Shown one piece after another: positions 1 to 13,100 of a stretch of 64,000 nucleotides of DNA. The DNA is taken from the NCBI RefSeq assembly GCF_024679245.1, contig NC_090179.1, forward strand, positions 3,470,820 through 3,534,819, read 5' to 3'. How positions within the stretch are numbered: the stretch's first letter is position 1; each line of letters begins with the position of its first letter. The notes beneath the pieces were generated by a model. That model did not search any database. It worked only from the letters and a program-made list of their open reading frames with translations, and had not been told where the DNA came from. A program made the position numbers and the translations under genes. This DNA is from Pseudorasbora parva. Taxonomy: Eukaryota; Chordata; Actinopteri; Cypriniformes; Gobionidae.

Positions 1-40
1 GTGCATTTGTTTAAAGGAGAAAAAGGAGACATAATCAATA

Positions 41-976
41 ATACCCTCCTGGGACCCAGAAAAAAAAGTTTTTCGAATTTTGTATTTTTTTATGTCATTA
101 GATTGTTTAGAGCATAAGAAACAAATGGACACATTATTTTTTTGTAAAATTATATTCTATTCATATGTTATGATATGTCCTCTGTAGTTGACACCAGGAC
201 TCAGTTGTTAAAAAAATGTATGAAATGAAATTGCATGTATAGGCAAAAACAATGGGATTTATTTTTAATTCACGAATACATTTTTAAGTTTCAGGATTTT
301 TTTAAAACAAACTTTTTTTAAAGATGATTCTGAGCTATGTTATAAAAGATATAACTGAATGCTTTGACATACCATCTTACTTTATGCAATATGTGGGTAA
401 AATGGCCATACTTGGATTTTCCCATTCAATACAATGTACAAACATACAATGTATTGCGTCTAATTTGCATATTATTGTGTTCTTGGTGCAACATGTAATG
501 AAAAAAAAGGAAGTGTAATAAGGGGAGTAATAATTGGCAACATTTTCATAATAATATGTAATATTTCATAGGAATATTGTAATTTATTTCCCTATTTACT
601 GTTTGTGACATGATTTATGTCCTGGTGTCCTCTACAGTGGACATTTATGAAATCAATGCCCTGTTTTGTAACAAAAAGGCATATTTTGATTAGAAACCCC
701 ATAGCATTTTCCTGAGATGTTGATTTATAACAAACAATTAGAAAATTAATCAGATTTAAATTATAATTACAAAATATTATCATATTTCCATAAGAGTGCT
801 AAACATTAATGTCAGCCATTTTTAAAGACCAAGAAGTTGTTGTTGTCCTGGGGAAACCTCCAAACATTTGGTATCTGTGCAAAGCCCTGAATGTGTGTGT
901 GATGTCACAGAAACTCACTAAAATATAATGTCCACTAGAGTGGACAAAAGTCTATTACTGGGTCCTAGGAGGATAT
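41..976. mobile_element. Non-autonomous DNA transposon with 19-bp inverted ends
   Basis: Both ends share about 17 of 19 bases as an inverted repeat around CCTCCTGGGACCCAG (41-59 and 958-976). Internal motifs recur near both ends, such as GTCCTCTACAGTGGACA and GTCCACTAGAGTGGACA. The interior is AT-rich with no credible coding frame. The superfamily is uncertain and I see no clear target duplication. It lies in the intron before exon A of the TRIM-like gene. Confidence 0.6.
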
Positions 977-1028
977 GGAAAGGTCAAAAGTATGAAGTTA
1001 TTCCTGTAATTCCTTATATCTTCTGCAG

Positions 1029-1188
1029 ACGTTCATGGCTGTGGATTGTGCAGATGTGGCTGGAGATGTAGCAATGGACATCCGGACTCCAGAGACGGTG
1101 ATATCAGGGGTCAGATCGTCTCTGGACGCTTTCAAAGAGGCGGCAGGAAATCTTACCAAAGCCAGCCTGGCCAGTATCTTCAGAGTCG
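1029..1188 (+). CDS. TRIM-like gene, exon A (first exon in window)
   Basis: The acceptor is ttctgcag and the donor gtgagt. The chosen frame encodes 53 residues plus one base and splices in phase 1 to exon B. One alternative frame is open too, but it does not join to exon B without a stop. The predicted peptide is charged and helical, which suits the end of a coiled-coil region. Confidence 0.7.
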
Positions 1189-4100
1189 GTGAGTTGTGGA
1201 ACAGCATGTTTTGACTGGGCTACAATTTTCTAGTGAAAAAATATTCCTGCCAAGCCGTCAGCATTACCCATTTTTTAAATAATGTCTGTTTAGACCACTG
1301 ATTTGTATAGATCAGTGGTTTAGACATTAATAATCTGAAAAAATAATTCACATAACCATGGTAAACCCCTGTAATGCATGGCCCTTCATAACCCGTACAT
1401 TTTTTGAGAAATTAATAAAAAAATCTGCAAAGATTCTCCTGAAGTGTGTGCTGCAACCAGATTTTACAATCAGAGAGGATTTTAAAACTCCTGTAGTGTG
1501 AGCCAGGCATAACGTTTGTTGTAATCACTGTTCATGTTTTGTATGTGGACAGATACTATTTTGTAGCTACCCCCCCAGCCAGGGCCGTACCCAGGATTTT
1601 CTAAATACCGAGGTCTAAATATGAATTTTGGAGGGTTTGAAAAAAAAAAACATTTCCCTCCTTTACATATGCATTTTAAGACATAAGAAAATCAAAGAAT
1701 CAGCTGTAGCTTTAAAACCATGTCAGTGTGCAGTATAAATTATTTTAAGAAGACAAGAGATTTTTATAAATGAGAATCTGGTTAAATGTTGCAAAAAAAT
1801 TAGACTCCAAATTAGAAAATTTAGTTTTGTTGTTAAATTGAGCCAAAGACGACATATGTGTGACTCCGTCTTTGAAAACTTAGCTAAAGTGATTTAAATT
1901 ATGTAAAGAACATTATTTGAACATATAACCTTGATATATTTAATGTTGAATGAGTACGATCATGTCAAAGATAGAAATCAATGTGAAAATATAACCAATG
2001 AGTGAAATCAAAATGTGATGCTCCTAATCTCAATATTAGATTATGAGACTGGATTTCACAGACAAGAATCACATTATGTGTAGCAATTAGGAATATACTG
2101 TAGGCTAATGCTTTTTCTATTCTGAGCACAGTGGGCTACCAGCTCTTTCTGTCTCATCGTCATCATCTTCTCTCTTTCTTTTTCCCCCAGTCTCCTTCTC
2201 TTGCCCTGTATCTTTTCTCTTTTCAATGCTGAGCTTTGTTTGAAGCAGTCTTTTCATTTTCGTCTGTATCGGTAAAAACAGTTGTAAATGTAAATTTACT
2301 GAAGGCTTCCAAGAAAACCAGGTCAAGAAAACGTTATTAGTTTGCATCCCTGATTATTAAGCGCTCTCGCGGTGTTGTGATGTCAAACATCAGTCGTTGT
2401 TCGAAGCGCCGGTTGGTGGTTGTGGCATTTGTCCCGCCTCTCCTCCACTGTGATTGGACACTGATGTTCACCCAAAGTTGAACTGTGGACGCTCAACGCG
2501 TAAAAATGGACAAAACCTGCCAGCTGTTGGCGCTATTGAAAAGTGCGGCGCATCCATTGAAAACATACGCCAGGCGAGGCGAGACCACCTGTTTGTACAC
2601 GCCGCCTTAATAAGCTATTATTTTGCAACTTCTATTATGTACACCTCGGAGAATTACCGAGGTCCGGACCTCGGGGACCTCAATGGTGGGTACGGCCCTG
2701 CCCCCACCCCCCCTCGTGTGAAAGTGCACAGGCCCGCTCACTTTTGCCCAGGCCCGACTAAAAAGCCCTGCCTATGCCACTGGTTAACATCTGGAAGTGT
2801 TGGAGGTTTATCTGACCGTTAGAGAAGAGGAAGGACTTGAAATATGAAATATCTCATTTCTATTTCCAGCGCAGGGGAAAACCTGTCTAAAGCTGTGTGT
2901 GCTGGTGTTACAAGCCAAGAAGTTGGGTGATATCTAAAAAAAAAATAATATCTTGATATTGTCAAAATGTTTACGATATTTGATATACATCTCGATATGT
3001 TTGCAATCACTTTTAAATAAAACATTTTTATATATTTTCTTTTGCCCCCATTAAAAACAACAACAACTATTCAGATAGAACCAAATGAAATACTAAATGT
3101 TTACGTTTACTGAACAGGTTGGGATGACCAAAATCTTAAATCATGATACGAGTAAGATATGACTATTTTATTCATGTATATTTATAATTACAATATAGAT
3201 TTGTAATTTTATCTTTTTTTTTTAAATAAGCAAAACATGCAAATTACAAACAATATGACAAAAACAGTGCTTTATTTTCAGCTACAGTGGGTCTATTTAA
3301 CTAGGGCTGCACGATTTGGTGAATATATATATATAGAATAAAGTATGCATACAGTTTAATAATAACTAGGATAAAGTTTATGGTTGTCAAGCAACATAGC
3401 AATATAGGGCCAGATTTACTAACAACCCACGTCAGCGTAAACCCTCTTCTGGCGTTAAAAAACTACAGTCAGGGTTTACTTAAGACATGCGGTGATAAAT
3501 TAGTGCTGAAAAGGCGTGGGTACAGTTATTTATTAATGGCTGTTATACACATTTGTAGGAGTTTCCCTTTCAGATGCAGTATTTATGAGAGGAGAGTGTT
3601 TAAATTAATCACACAAAGTGATTTACTAAGGTTTGCGCTCGTCATTTTACTGATGTTTGCACCATTATTTACCATCCTCCAAAAAGCACATCGTTAACTG
3701 GTGGATTGTGTTAGTCATTATGGAGATGATCGGCTGTGTGTCTGTTCATTACTGTGTGTGTCGTCAGGAGATCATTGGCTGAACTTTCCACTCCCATCGG
3801 CACTATTATTTTTAACTTGCACTAATTTGCCCTGCTAATTATTAAAAGACAATATATGTAAAATTAGTGCTTCATTTTATTGATAAAACAATCTTTTCAC
3901 GTAAAATTAATGGTGCAGCCCATCTGATATACAGGGAGTGCAGAATTATTAGGCCAATGAGTATTTTGACCACATCATCATCCTCGTTATGCATGTTGTC
4001 TTCCTCCAAGCTGTATCGGCTGGAAAGCCGACTACCAATTAAGCATATTAGGTGATGTGCATCTCTGTAATGAGAAGGGGTGTGGTCTAATGACATCAAC

Positions 4101-7100
4101 ACCCTATATCAGGTGTGCATAATTATTAGGCAACTTCCTTTCCTTTGGCAAAATGGGTCAAAAGAAGGACTTGACAGGCCCAGAAAAGTCAAAAATAGTG
4201 AGATATATTGCAGAGGGATGCAGCAGTCTTAAAATAGCCAAGCTTCTGAAGCGTGATCATCGAACAATCAAGCGTTTCATTCAAAATAGTCAACAGGGTC
4301 GCAAGAAGCGTGTGGAAAAACCAAGGCGCAAAATAACTGCCCGTGAACTGAGAAAAGTCAAGCGTGCAGCTGCCAAGATGCCACTTGCCACCAGTTTGGC
4401 CATATTTCAGAGCTGCAACATCACTGGAGTGCCCAAAAGCACAAGGTGTGCAATACTCAGAGACATGGCCAAGGTAAGAAAGGCAGAAAGTCGACCACCA
4501 CTGAACAAGACACACAAGCTGAAACGTCAAGACTGGGCCAAGAAATATCTCAAGACTGATTTTTCTAAGGTTTTATGGACTGATGTAATGAGAGTGAGTC
4601 TTGATGGGCCAGATGGATGGGCCCGTGGCTGGATTGGTAAAGGGCAGAGAGCTCCAGTCCGACTCAGACGCCAGTAAGGTGGAGGTGGAGTACTGGTTTG
4701 GGCTGGTATCATCAAAGATGAGCTTGTGGGGCCTTTTCGGGTTGAGGATGGAGTCAAGCTCAACTCTCAGTCCTACTGCCAGTTTCTGGAAGACACCTTC
4801 TTCAAGCAGTGGGACAGGAAGAAGTCTGCATCCTTCAAGAAAAACATGATTTTCATGCAGGACAATGCTCCATCACACGTGTCCAAGTACTCCACAGCGT
4901 GGCTGGCAAGAAAGGGTATAAAAGAAGAAAATCTAATGATATGGCCTCCTTGTTCACCTGATCTGAACCCCATTGAGAACCTGTGGTCCATCATCAAATG
5001 TGCGATTTACAAGGAGGGAAAACAGTACACCTCTCTGAACAGTGTCTGGGAGGCTGTGGTTGCTGCTGCACGCAATGTTGATGGTGAACAGATCCAAACA
5101 CTGACAGAATCCACGGATGGCAGGCTTTTGAGTGTCCTAGCAAAGAAAGGTGGCTATATTGGTCACTGAATGTTTTTGTTTGGTTTTTGAATGTCAGAAA
5201 TGTATATTTGTGAATGTTGAGATGTTATATTGGTTTCACTGGTAAAAATAAATAATTGAAATGGGTATAAATTTGTTTTTTGTTAAGTTGCCTAATAATT
5301 ATGCACAGTAATAGTCACCTGCACACACAGATATCCCCCTAAAATAGCTCAAACTAAAAACTAAAACTTCCAAAAATATTCAGCTTTGATATTAATGAGT
5401 TTTTTGTGTTCATTGAGAACATGGTTGTTGTTCAATAATAAAATTAATCCTCAAAAATACAACTTGCCTAATAATTCTGCACTCCCTGTAGATATATAGC
5501 CATTTTGCATGATTATGAGCGTGATATTGCTCATAAATATCCAAGTGTATGATACAGCTTTCTTTCATTAGAGCAATCATATATCCATGAAAAAAGGGAA
5601 ATATTTGAATAAGGAAAGCAAATCTTTGTCTCATATTTCAATGGTTAAAGTTACCACACTCACTGCATGTGCTGCGCTTCATTTGTACCATTTTGTTTTA
5701 TTTGTTTATTTTATAGATTTTGAAAGATAATAAAGATATTGTTTGATAAGTGAGATCTCTGATAGTAGTCCTTGAAAACCCCAAAAGTAGTGCTTGAAGA
5801 GTCCTTGAATTTCATTTTACAGTATCTGTACGAACCCGGTGTATATTTATTTGCATTTTACTATAGCAGAATATCGTGTCTGAATTATTATTTTTCCAAT
5901 TCCTATCACAGTCAATGAAGCGGCCGCAGCGGCACAAGCATCCTGTCAGTCGCATAACGGAGGCGTCATGCCCAGCCATTCACAGCCGCCCTCACAAAGC
6001 ACAGGTACGCACACGTTACTGTCAGTGTGCAATAAACTCAATTTGCCAGATTGTAAATTTTGAAATTGGCTTCATCTCAGCTTTTCAGAGTACAGAAGGA
6101 CAGTCTGACTCCGCAAAACCGGATGTTAAACCCAAAGTCAAAGCTTCCTCTCCGGCAACACAAGAACATCACAAGCATCAAGGCTGTCTCTCTGCCAATC
6201 CTGGTAAGGGCATTTCAACTCATACATTAATCAGTTCATTTTGTGTCTTGCAAAAAAATACAAATGTTTTACTAGTATTGGGTCAATCTCACAGAACCTC
6301 TCAAGAACATGGCCAGGTCCTATTTCACCACAAAATTAATAAATGCATATAAAATACATTTAGCATAGCAGAAAATGAAGATTATTAGATCTTGTTAAGC
6401 ACACAGTTATTACTACTTGGCACAATAATAAATCTATTTTTTACTAGTAATGAGATATACAAAAACTCAAAAAGTAAAGCATTTACATAATGGGGACAGG
6501 GGGTTTTGCAAATATATTTTTGATCCTGGAGCACAAAAGCAGTCCTGCGTTTCACATTTGTGCCAATTGCCAACAATACATTGTATGGGTCAAAATGATC
6601 CATTATTCTTTCATGCCAGAAATCATCAGGATAATAAAGATCATGTTCCATGAAGATATTTTGTAAATGTGTGAGGTTCAGTGTGCATACTGTGAATTAG
6701 GGGTGACCCCTAATAGTCGAAGATTCGATGCATCGATATGCAGGACCGGATTCGAGCACTGATCTCATGGTCGAATCGTCGCGGGTGTTATGAAACGAGG
6801 ATCATACCATTTTGGCAATATGGGGGTGCTCAATATTAGTGTTATAAAGACGTGTCGCGGCGCTGAGCGATCGCCCCTTTAAGGGCACTGAGCTTCGCAC
6901 CGGACGCGCCGCGCCACATATATGCACCAACGGCGGCATTCGACGCCTGTCCGCGGCGATTAAATGTATATTTCCCTCAAATCGTGAATGGACTGATTTC
7001 ACCCTGTGCTACAAGATACACTCACCGTGCAGCTCTTCTGTCAGAAGTCGATTCAAAATTGAGCTTGCGTGGCGAGTAATGTTCACGTCTGCCTGGTGTG

Positions 7101-10100
7101 AGATCCCTGAGACACGGCGCTGAGCTTCAGTCCGGTGTGAGACCCCCTTTTTTTTTAGGTTTATATATCAAAATGTTCTTTTATATATTTGTGTGATGTT
7201 CTGTGTTTCGATCGCGGCTTTTAAATGTTATGAGAGAACGGTTCATTTACGAATGTGTAGTGTAACGTTAGCCTAGTTTTGATCACTTTATTAAAAGTGG
7301 TGGCTGTGTGCCGTGTGTAAAGTAAAATAAAAATAGTCTTACTGTGCGTTCACACCGCCGGCGGCGAGAGCGGCAAGCTGGCCGGAAGTCATTCATTTTC
7401 AATGGGAGCCGGGCGGCGAGCTCCGGCGAGAGCGGCGCGGCGCGTCTTGGACGATTTGGGCGTCGAGGAGAGTTGTGCTGCGTCCCAATTCGCCTACTTA
7501 TACTACGTCCTAAAAGTATGTACTCTTTTTGTGAAGAAAAAGTATATACTTTTGAGGGTGTAGCAGAAAAGTATGCAAGCTTCGGGACATACTACTTCGC
7601 CATCTTTAACGGACTCTGTCGCTTAGTTACGTGCATCCCGTCACCGTTTATCTGCCCTGTCAATCATCGTCAGATTCGTCACAGTTCAAATCCTCCACAT
7701 TCAGATTAATCTCCTACCGTATCTGAGAGAAATGTAGCCGCTCGTTGATCTGGGTGTGTCTTTGCAGAGACTCTCCTCATGTGTTTGCAGTTTAAATTTA
7801 ACGATGCATTTAAAAGTTAATGGCCAAACGTGTCATTACAAAAGTTCACAATGCTGCTGCAGGTGAAATATAATGTGGACAACAATGAATAAATATATTT
7901 TTGTCAAGTTAAATATTGATAGTTGGTCACTCAAACCCCTTTATCTAAACTTCTCTACTTAACCGTCGAACTCGCACATCCGTCATGTTTGTAGTTTATT
8001 AACGCTTTTTATCCGCGTTTGTAGTTCTAATCGAATCCTCGTCCAACTCGCAATGGGTTGTGGGCAATATCAGCCGTTAGAGTGCCCATCGATCCATACT
8101 GTGAATTCGGACCGGAAATAGTAAACCATCCGGGAATCTTTGGCATACTCTTTTCAACATACTACGATTTGGGACATACTAATTCTATTTTCGAATACTA
8201 TTTAGGATGGATAGTATGCGAATTGGGACGCAGGGTTGAATTCAGCTCAACTTTATGGTAATGTGCTATGACGCGGTTCGGCGGCAACCAGTCAGAATGT
8301 AGAAGTGCTCCGCTTAAGAGAAATCCAGATAACGCAGGCCTGTAAACGTTGGTTCCGACCACATTAGTTCCCAAGCAAATTGTAGGAGAGGTTGATCATT
8401 GCTGTGCGGGTTTCCCGATCATTTATGACAAGATCATTCATAGTGATGTGTAATTTGTTAAGAAGTCGCGCAACACTATTTTACAGGCGCTAGAACGCTC
8501 GTTGTTCAGCGGGTGTGCAATTAATTCTTACTTTCACATTTAAACGATTTCATGAAGTTAATTTATACCCTACTTGTGGTTAGTCTATCCATCAACTTGC
8601 TTGTTTGATTTGCGGCCTCTTTAAATACAGTTTAAAAAAAGAAAAAAACATTCGATCTACGTCAGAGCGGCAGCGCGTCCACGGAGCTTTCTACAGCGTC
8701 GTTGTCAGGGCGGCAAGAGCGAATTTTGACGCTTTCGCCGGCGGTGGTCTGAACGCACGGTTAGCCTCCTGCTGACTAGTGTCCTGCCCTTCCCAACCCG
8801 TTTATACCGTTTATTTTTTTCCAGTCTATGGTTTACACACACACAGATGATTCGACTATCGGTCGACCATAGAGAGATTCGAAATTCTGATTCGAATGTG
8901 TAAATCCTTAGTCGGGGACACCCCTACTGTGAATATATCAAACATGTATTATTACTAGTAATATGCATTGCTAAGGACTTCATTTGGACAACTTTAAAGA
9001 AGATCTTCTCAATATTTCGATTTTTTTCGCATCCTCAGATTCCAGGTTCGTATCTCAGCTCCTATCCTAACAAACCGTGCATCAATGGAAAACTTATTTA
9101 TTCAGCTTTCAGATATATTTATACATCTAAAAAAATATAAATGTACCGTATAAACATTTTTTTTTGTGGTCCAGGGTCACATTTTACTATGCAAAAATCT
9201 TTATGGTATTAAAATTAGTGATGTGCCTTTGCTAATCATTTGTTTGGAGCCAGTGATTCGGAGCGCGTGTCAGTCTGCCAAAGTCACGTGATTTCAGTAA
9301 ACGAGGCATCGTTATGTCATAAATCTATCAGCATTTCAAAATGCCAATGGTTCACCATGTGCGGGATAAATTAACCTGTGTCTACATATGATTTTTACCT
9401 CATCTTATTTATTTGTACACATTTGTATTATAAAAAGGACGCGTTGTGCAGTTCAAAGTCTCTTATTGGTCTGATTACCCAAGCTCTCTATAAACAAAAC
9501 AAGCCTACAATTTCATAAAATAGCACATATTGTTAAGACACTTAATGGTGTTCATTTAATATATTTAATGTTGTTAGATGATTTGTTAATTGCATTTAAT
9601 ACATTTACATTTATGCATTTGGCAGACGCTTTTATCCAAAGCGACTTACATTGCATTCAATGTACACATTTTTACATTATTGTCAGTTCTTGCTTTCCCT
9701 GGGAATCGAACCCATGACCTTGGCGTTGCTAGCACCACGCTCTACTGGTTGAGCTACAGGAAAGCCTAATTTAATAAATGCCTAATTTAAAAGCCTAATT
9801 TAATAAAATTTAATAAATGAGACCTTCAATAAAACATTTGTAAAAAGGTTTTGATGCATGTTTGGTTGAGTTTTTGCTGCATTTACTGTTTTGACCAGCA
9901 GGTTCTCTGTTCTCTTCACTGAATCGTTTTGCTGGTTCAATTGATTCAAAGTTTTGAAAAGCTTTGTTTCTCCCATCACTGCCTAAAATATGCATATTTT
10001 ATGTACAGTGCGCATAATTTTTGGAGAGGTGAAATGTGATGTTTTTTCATCTTTACTGTGTCTGTACAGTGGAAGGATCTGCATCCTGTTGTCCGTCTGA

Positions 10101-13100
10101 ACCAGCACCTAAAACCAGAGAGGAAATGCTTAAATGTGAGACTGTCAGTCGAATGTTAGTGATTTTGAACAAATACGTCCCTCTTTCCTTTTAAAAAAAA
10201 TATTTAACGGTGTGTACTTTCTTTCAGTCCGCATCGGGCTCACACTAGATCGCAACACTGCTTTCCGTCAGATTCGTTTGTCTGATGGATTTCGCAAGGC
10301 GTCTCTCTGCACGGAGAACCAGAATTACCCGGATCATCCGGACCGCTTCCTGTACTGGAGGCAGGTCATGTGTGTGGAGCCGCTGGCCGGGAGCCCGCAC
10401 TACTGGGAGCTGGAGTGGACGGGACAGAGGGTAACAACATGCTTATAATATTTGGATTTATATCCATAACATTAATGTTAAGTTTTTGACACAGAATCCT
10501 ACGGTCAAGGTCAGAGGTGGACAAAGTACACAACTTCATTACTTGAGTAAAAGTGAAAGTACTATTGGTCAAATATTATTCCGTTACAAGAGAAAGTTGT
10601 ATAAACTGATTTTTACTTAAAGCTACACTGTGTGATATTTCCCCCATCTAGCAGTGAAAATATGACCGTCCGGTGATTATTAGTTTCTGTTCCTCTCAAT
10701 TTCCAATTCCGTTTCATCTCCTACGGTGGCCGATTTAGTCGAAGATTAACATGGCAATCCCCCTCTTTATGGAGCCAGAATGGTGACTTTAAAATTTGGC
10801 ATCACAAATTAAAATTGTCATTGAAAACAAAAGCAGAACTGAAAAAGGAAACATTGGCATTGAAACATTTGCATTGAAAACAGTTGTATTGGCATTGAAA
10901 CAAGTATTGGCACTGAAAAAATAAAATTATTAAAATATTACAATCGTATTCTTTTATTGAATTGGGATTTATTTGTATTTTTCAATGACAATCTTCAGAT
11001 TTTTTCTTCATGTCACTCTTTTTCAGTGACAGTTTTTTTTACAATGTCAGTTTTTTTTCAATGTCACTGATTTTCAGTTTCAACTTTCTGTCACTGTTTT
11101 GGCGTGGAGAGGGGCGGGGTCTGAGGGGAGGGGTAAGTAGAGCGTAGTTTGCATATCATTTGCATATAGGTATACTGAAGCCGTCACCAGCTCTGAAGCT
11201 GCATGACTAATGTCCAGCTTTCTGCAAAAACCCAAACACCTTTAAAAGAAGAAAAAATCATCCACTGACTTTCAAAGCTGCGACAGAAACGACTTACGAC
11301 TTCGAGGAGCTTGATAGAAATGTAGTGGAGTAAAAAGGACGATATTTGTCTCAAATGTAGTGAAGTTAAAGTCAGAAGTTTACAGAAAAAATTATACTCC
11401 AGTAAAGCACAGATACTCAAACAGTGGACTTAAGTACAGTACTCAAGTAAATGTGCTTAGTTCCTGTCCACCTCTGGTCAAGCTTCATAAGTGATGTTGT
11501 TTGTATTGGGAAAAATGTTATACACTTTTTACACAAAGTTTTTTAAAAATCTCAAAGTGTTATTTTACTTTATCATGTGTGTACATTGCATAAAGTTGTA
11601 TTTCCGAAGGGGACCTATTATGCTTTTGGGGTTATTTTCTTTAATGCAATGTGTATTATAGTTGTTTGTGAATGTAAAAGGTCTGCAAAATTGTAAAGAT
11701 CAACAAATTGTCTCCTAAAAGAAATATTCAATTCTAAACTGCGGAAACAAGAAATTCCCGTCTCACTCCCTCTCACAAACCTATGTAACACATTTACATA
11801 TTCGATCAGAGAAAATCATAAGTGTGAGTGGATTGCGGGTTTATATGACAGCGAAACCATGGTGCAAGTCATGATCACATAACACTATTTCTTCTAAATA
11901 TTGCTTTTTACCTGATTTGATATATATTTTAGGGATGCCACAATACTCAATATAATATTGAACAGTTCGGTACGGCCTTCGCGGTTCAATACGCGCTGGT
12001 GAAATGCGGTGTTTTTTCCGGTTTTGCATTTAATTAATTATTTCAATTTCTCTCCATTTGAAATATTTCTCTCTCAGTTTATTTCGGCTCTTTTTGAGTG
12101 TGCCTGTGAGTCTATACGCTGATATGAGCAAATGTCCAATCATATGCAGTAAAGTTAGGGGGTGTTTACCTGCGTTTTAAAGCCTTGCTGGTTAAACCTT
12201 TTTCATTCGCGTATGCACTGTTTTGCATTGAGCGCGCGCACTAAACGTCTGTCAAACGCGTGATTACTGGACAGTCTTACTGCGCTAATACACACAAGGT
12301 TAACATATAAACACAGTCGGGTATGTCTAAAGTGAAAGTAAAATCGCGTGTATATGAGAAGTGAGCAGGTCTTAAAGTGACAGGAGCGCAGCCCAGTCCT
12401 TAAAGGGACAGTACACCTCTAAAATGATGTAAATAAATAAAAACAACAACTTTAATACAGTAGCTTTTAATCATTGTTGTATATTGAAGACTATGTAGTT
12501 TTAATTTTAGCCTACATTTATTTATTCAATTTCATACTTAAATGCTACTGTACATCTCTGAGCTGCCACTGTAAATCTTTATATATTTATTTTATATTAT
12601 ACAATACACTGGGAATGTGTACAAGGGTTTTTTTTAGAGTAGTTTTAAGTTTAAGTAAGTGCTTTCAAGTCTTTTAAAGCTACACTGTGTAACTTATTTA
12701 GTTTATTCTTAGCTAAAAACACTTAGTTCTTTCAAAAATACATATATGTGTTCATTAATGTATATTTACTTCTTTCACGTTATAAAGTATTCTCGTAAGT
12801 TTATAATATGCCATTGAAAATACATACGGGTGAGGGGTTCGAATGCCGGTCGCCATGTTGCTCCTCCCTCTTGAAAGTACAGTAGCCAAAGAGGGACATA
12901 CCCGTAAATTCAAGCTTCGCCTTTCACGTTTTAACACTCGATGGCACTCATTGACGAGGTCGAACTGGAAGCCATGTTAATCTTGGACTAAATCGGCCAC
13001 CGTTGGAGTTAAAACAAAGTCAGAATTGAGAGGAACAGAAACTAATATTCACTGGATGATATTCATTTCATATACCATATGTGGGAAAATATCACACAGA

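Larger units (their letters stand above)
6698..8926. mobile_element. hAT-like element, copy 1, perfect 8-bp target duplication
   Basis: Ends are TAGGGGTGACCCC and GGGGACACCCCTA. The octamer ctgtgaat flanks both sides (6690-6697, 8927-8934), the mark of hAT transposition. No transposase remains. A second copy without the inner inserts is at 61167-62043 in the opposite orientation. Confidence 0.85.
6521..9179. mobile_element. Outer layer of a four-deep nest: MITE with CCTGGACCACAAAA-type ends
   Basis: The left end TGATCCTGGAGCACAAAAGC (6521) and the right end GTGGTCCAGGGTCAC (9165-9179) are inverse. The two halves (6521-6697 and 8935-9179) read as one interrupted repeat, with motifs such as CTAAGGACTTCATTTGGACA that I recall from a common zebrafish repeat. 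It is split by the hAT-like element at 6698-8926. Confidence 0.65.

Noticed and set aside
4189..4530. 113-codon antisense frame over the Tc1 transposase (also 28393-28734)
   Set aside because: Shadow of the transposase frame, conserved only because the two transposon copies are nearly identical.
6090..6100. Alternative acceptor after CTTTTCAG for exon C of the TRIM-like gene
   Set aside because: It would introduce a TGA within seven codons in the spliced frame; the acceptor at 6080 keeps the frame open.
9692..9765. Functional tRNA-Ala(AGC) gene
   Set aside because: The head is fused to a SINE tail and a decayed relative occurs at 62307, so a SINE is the better reading.
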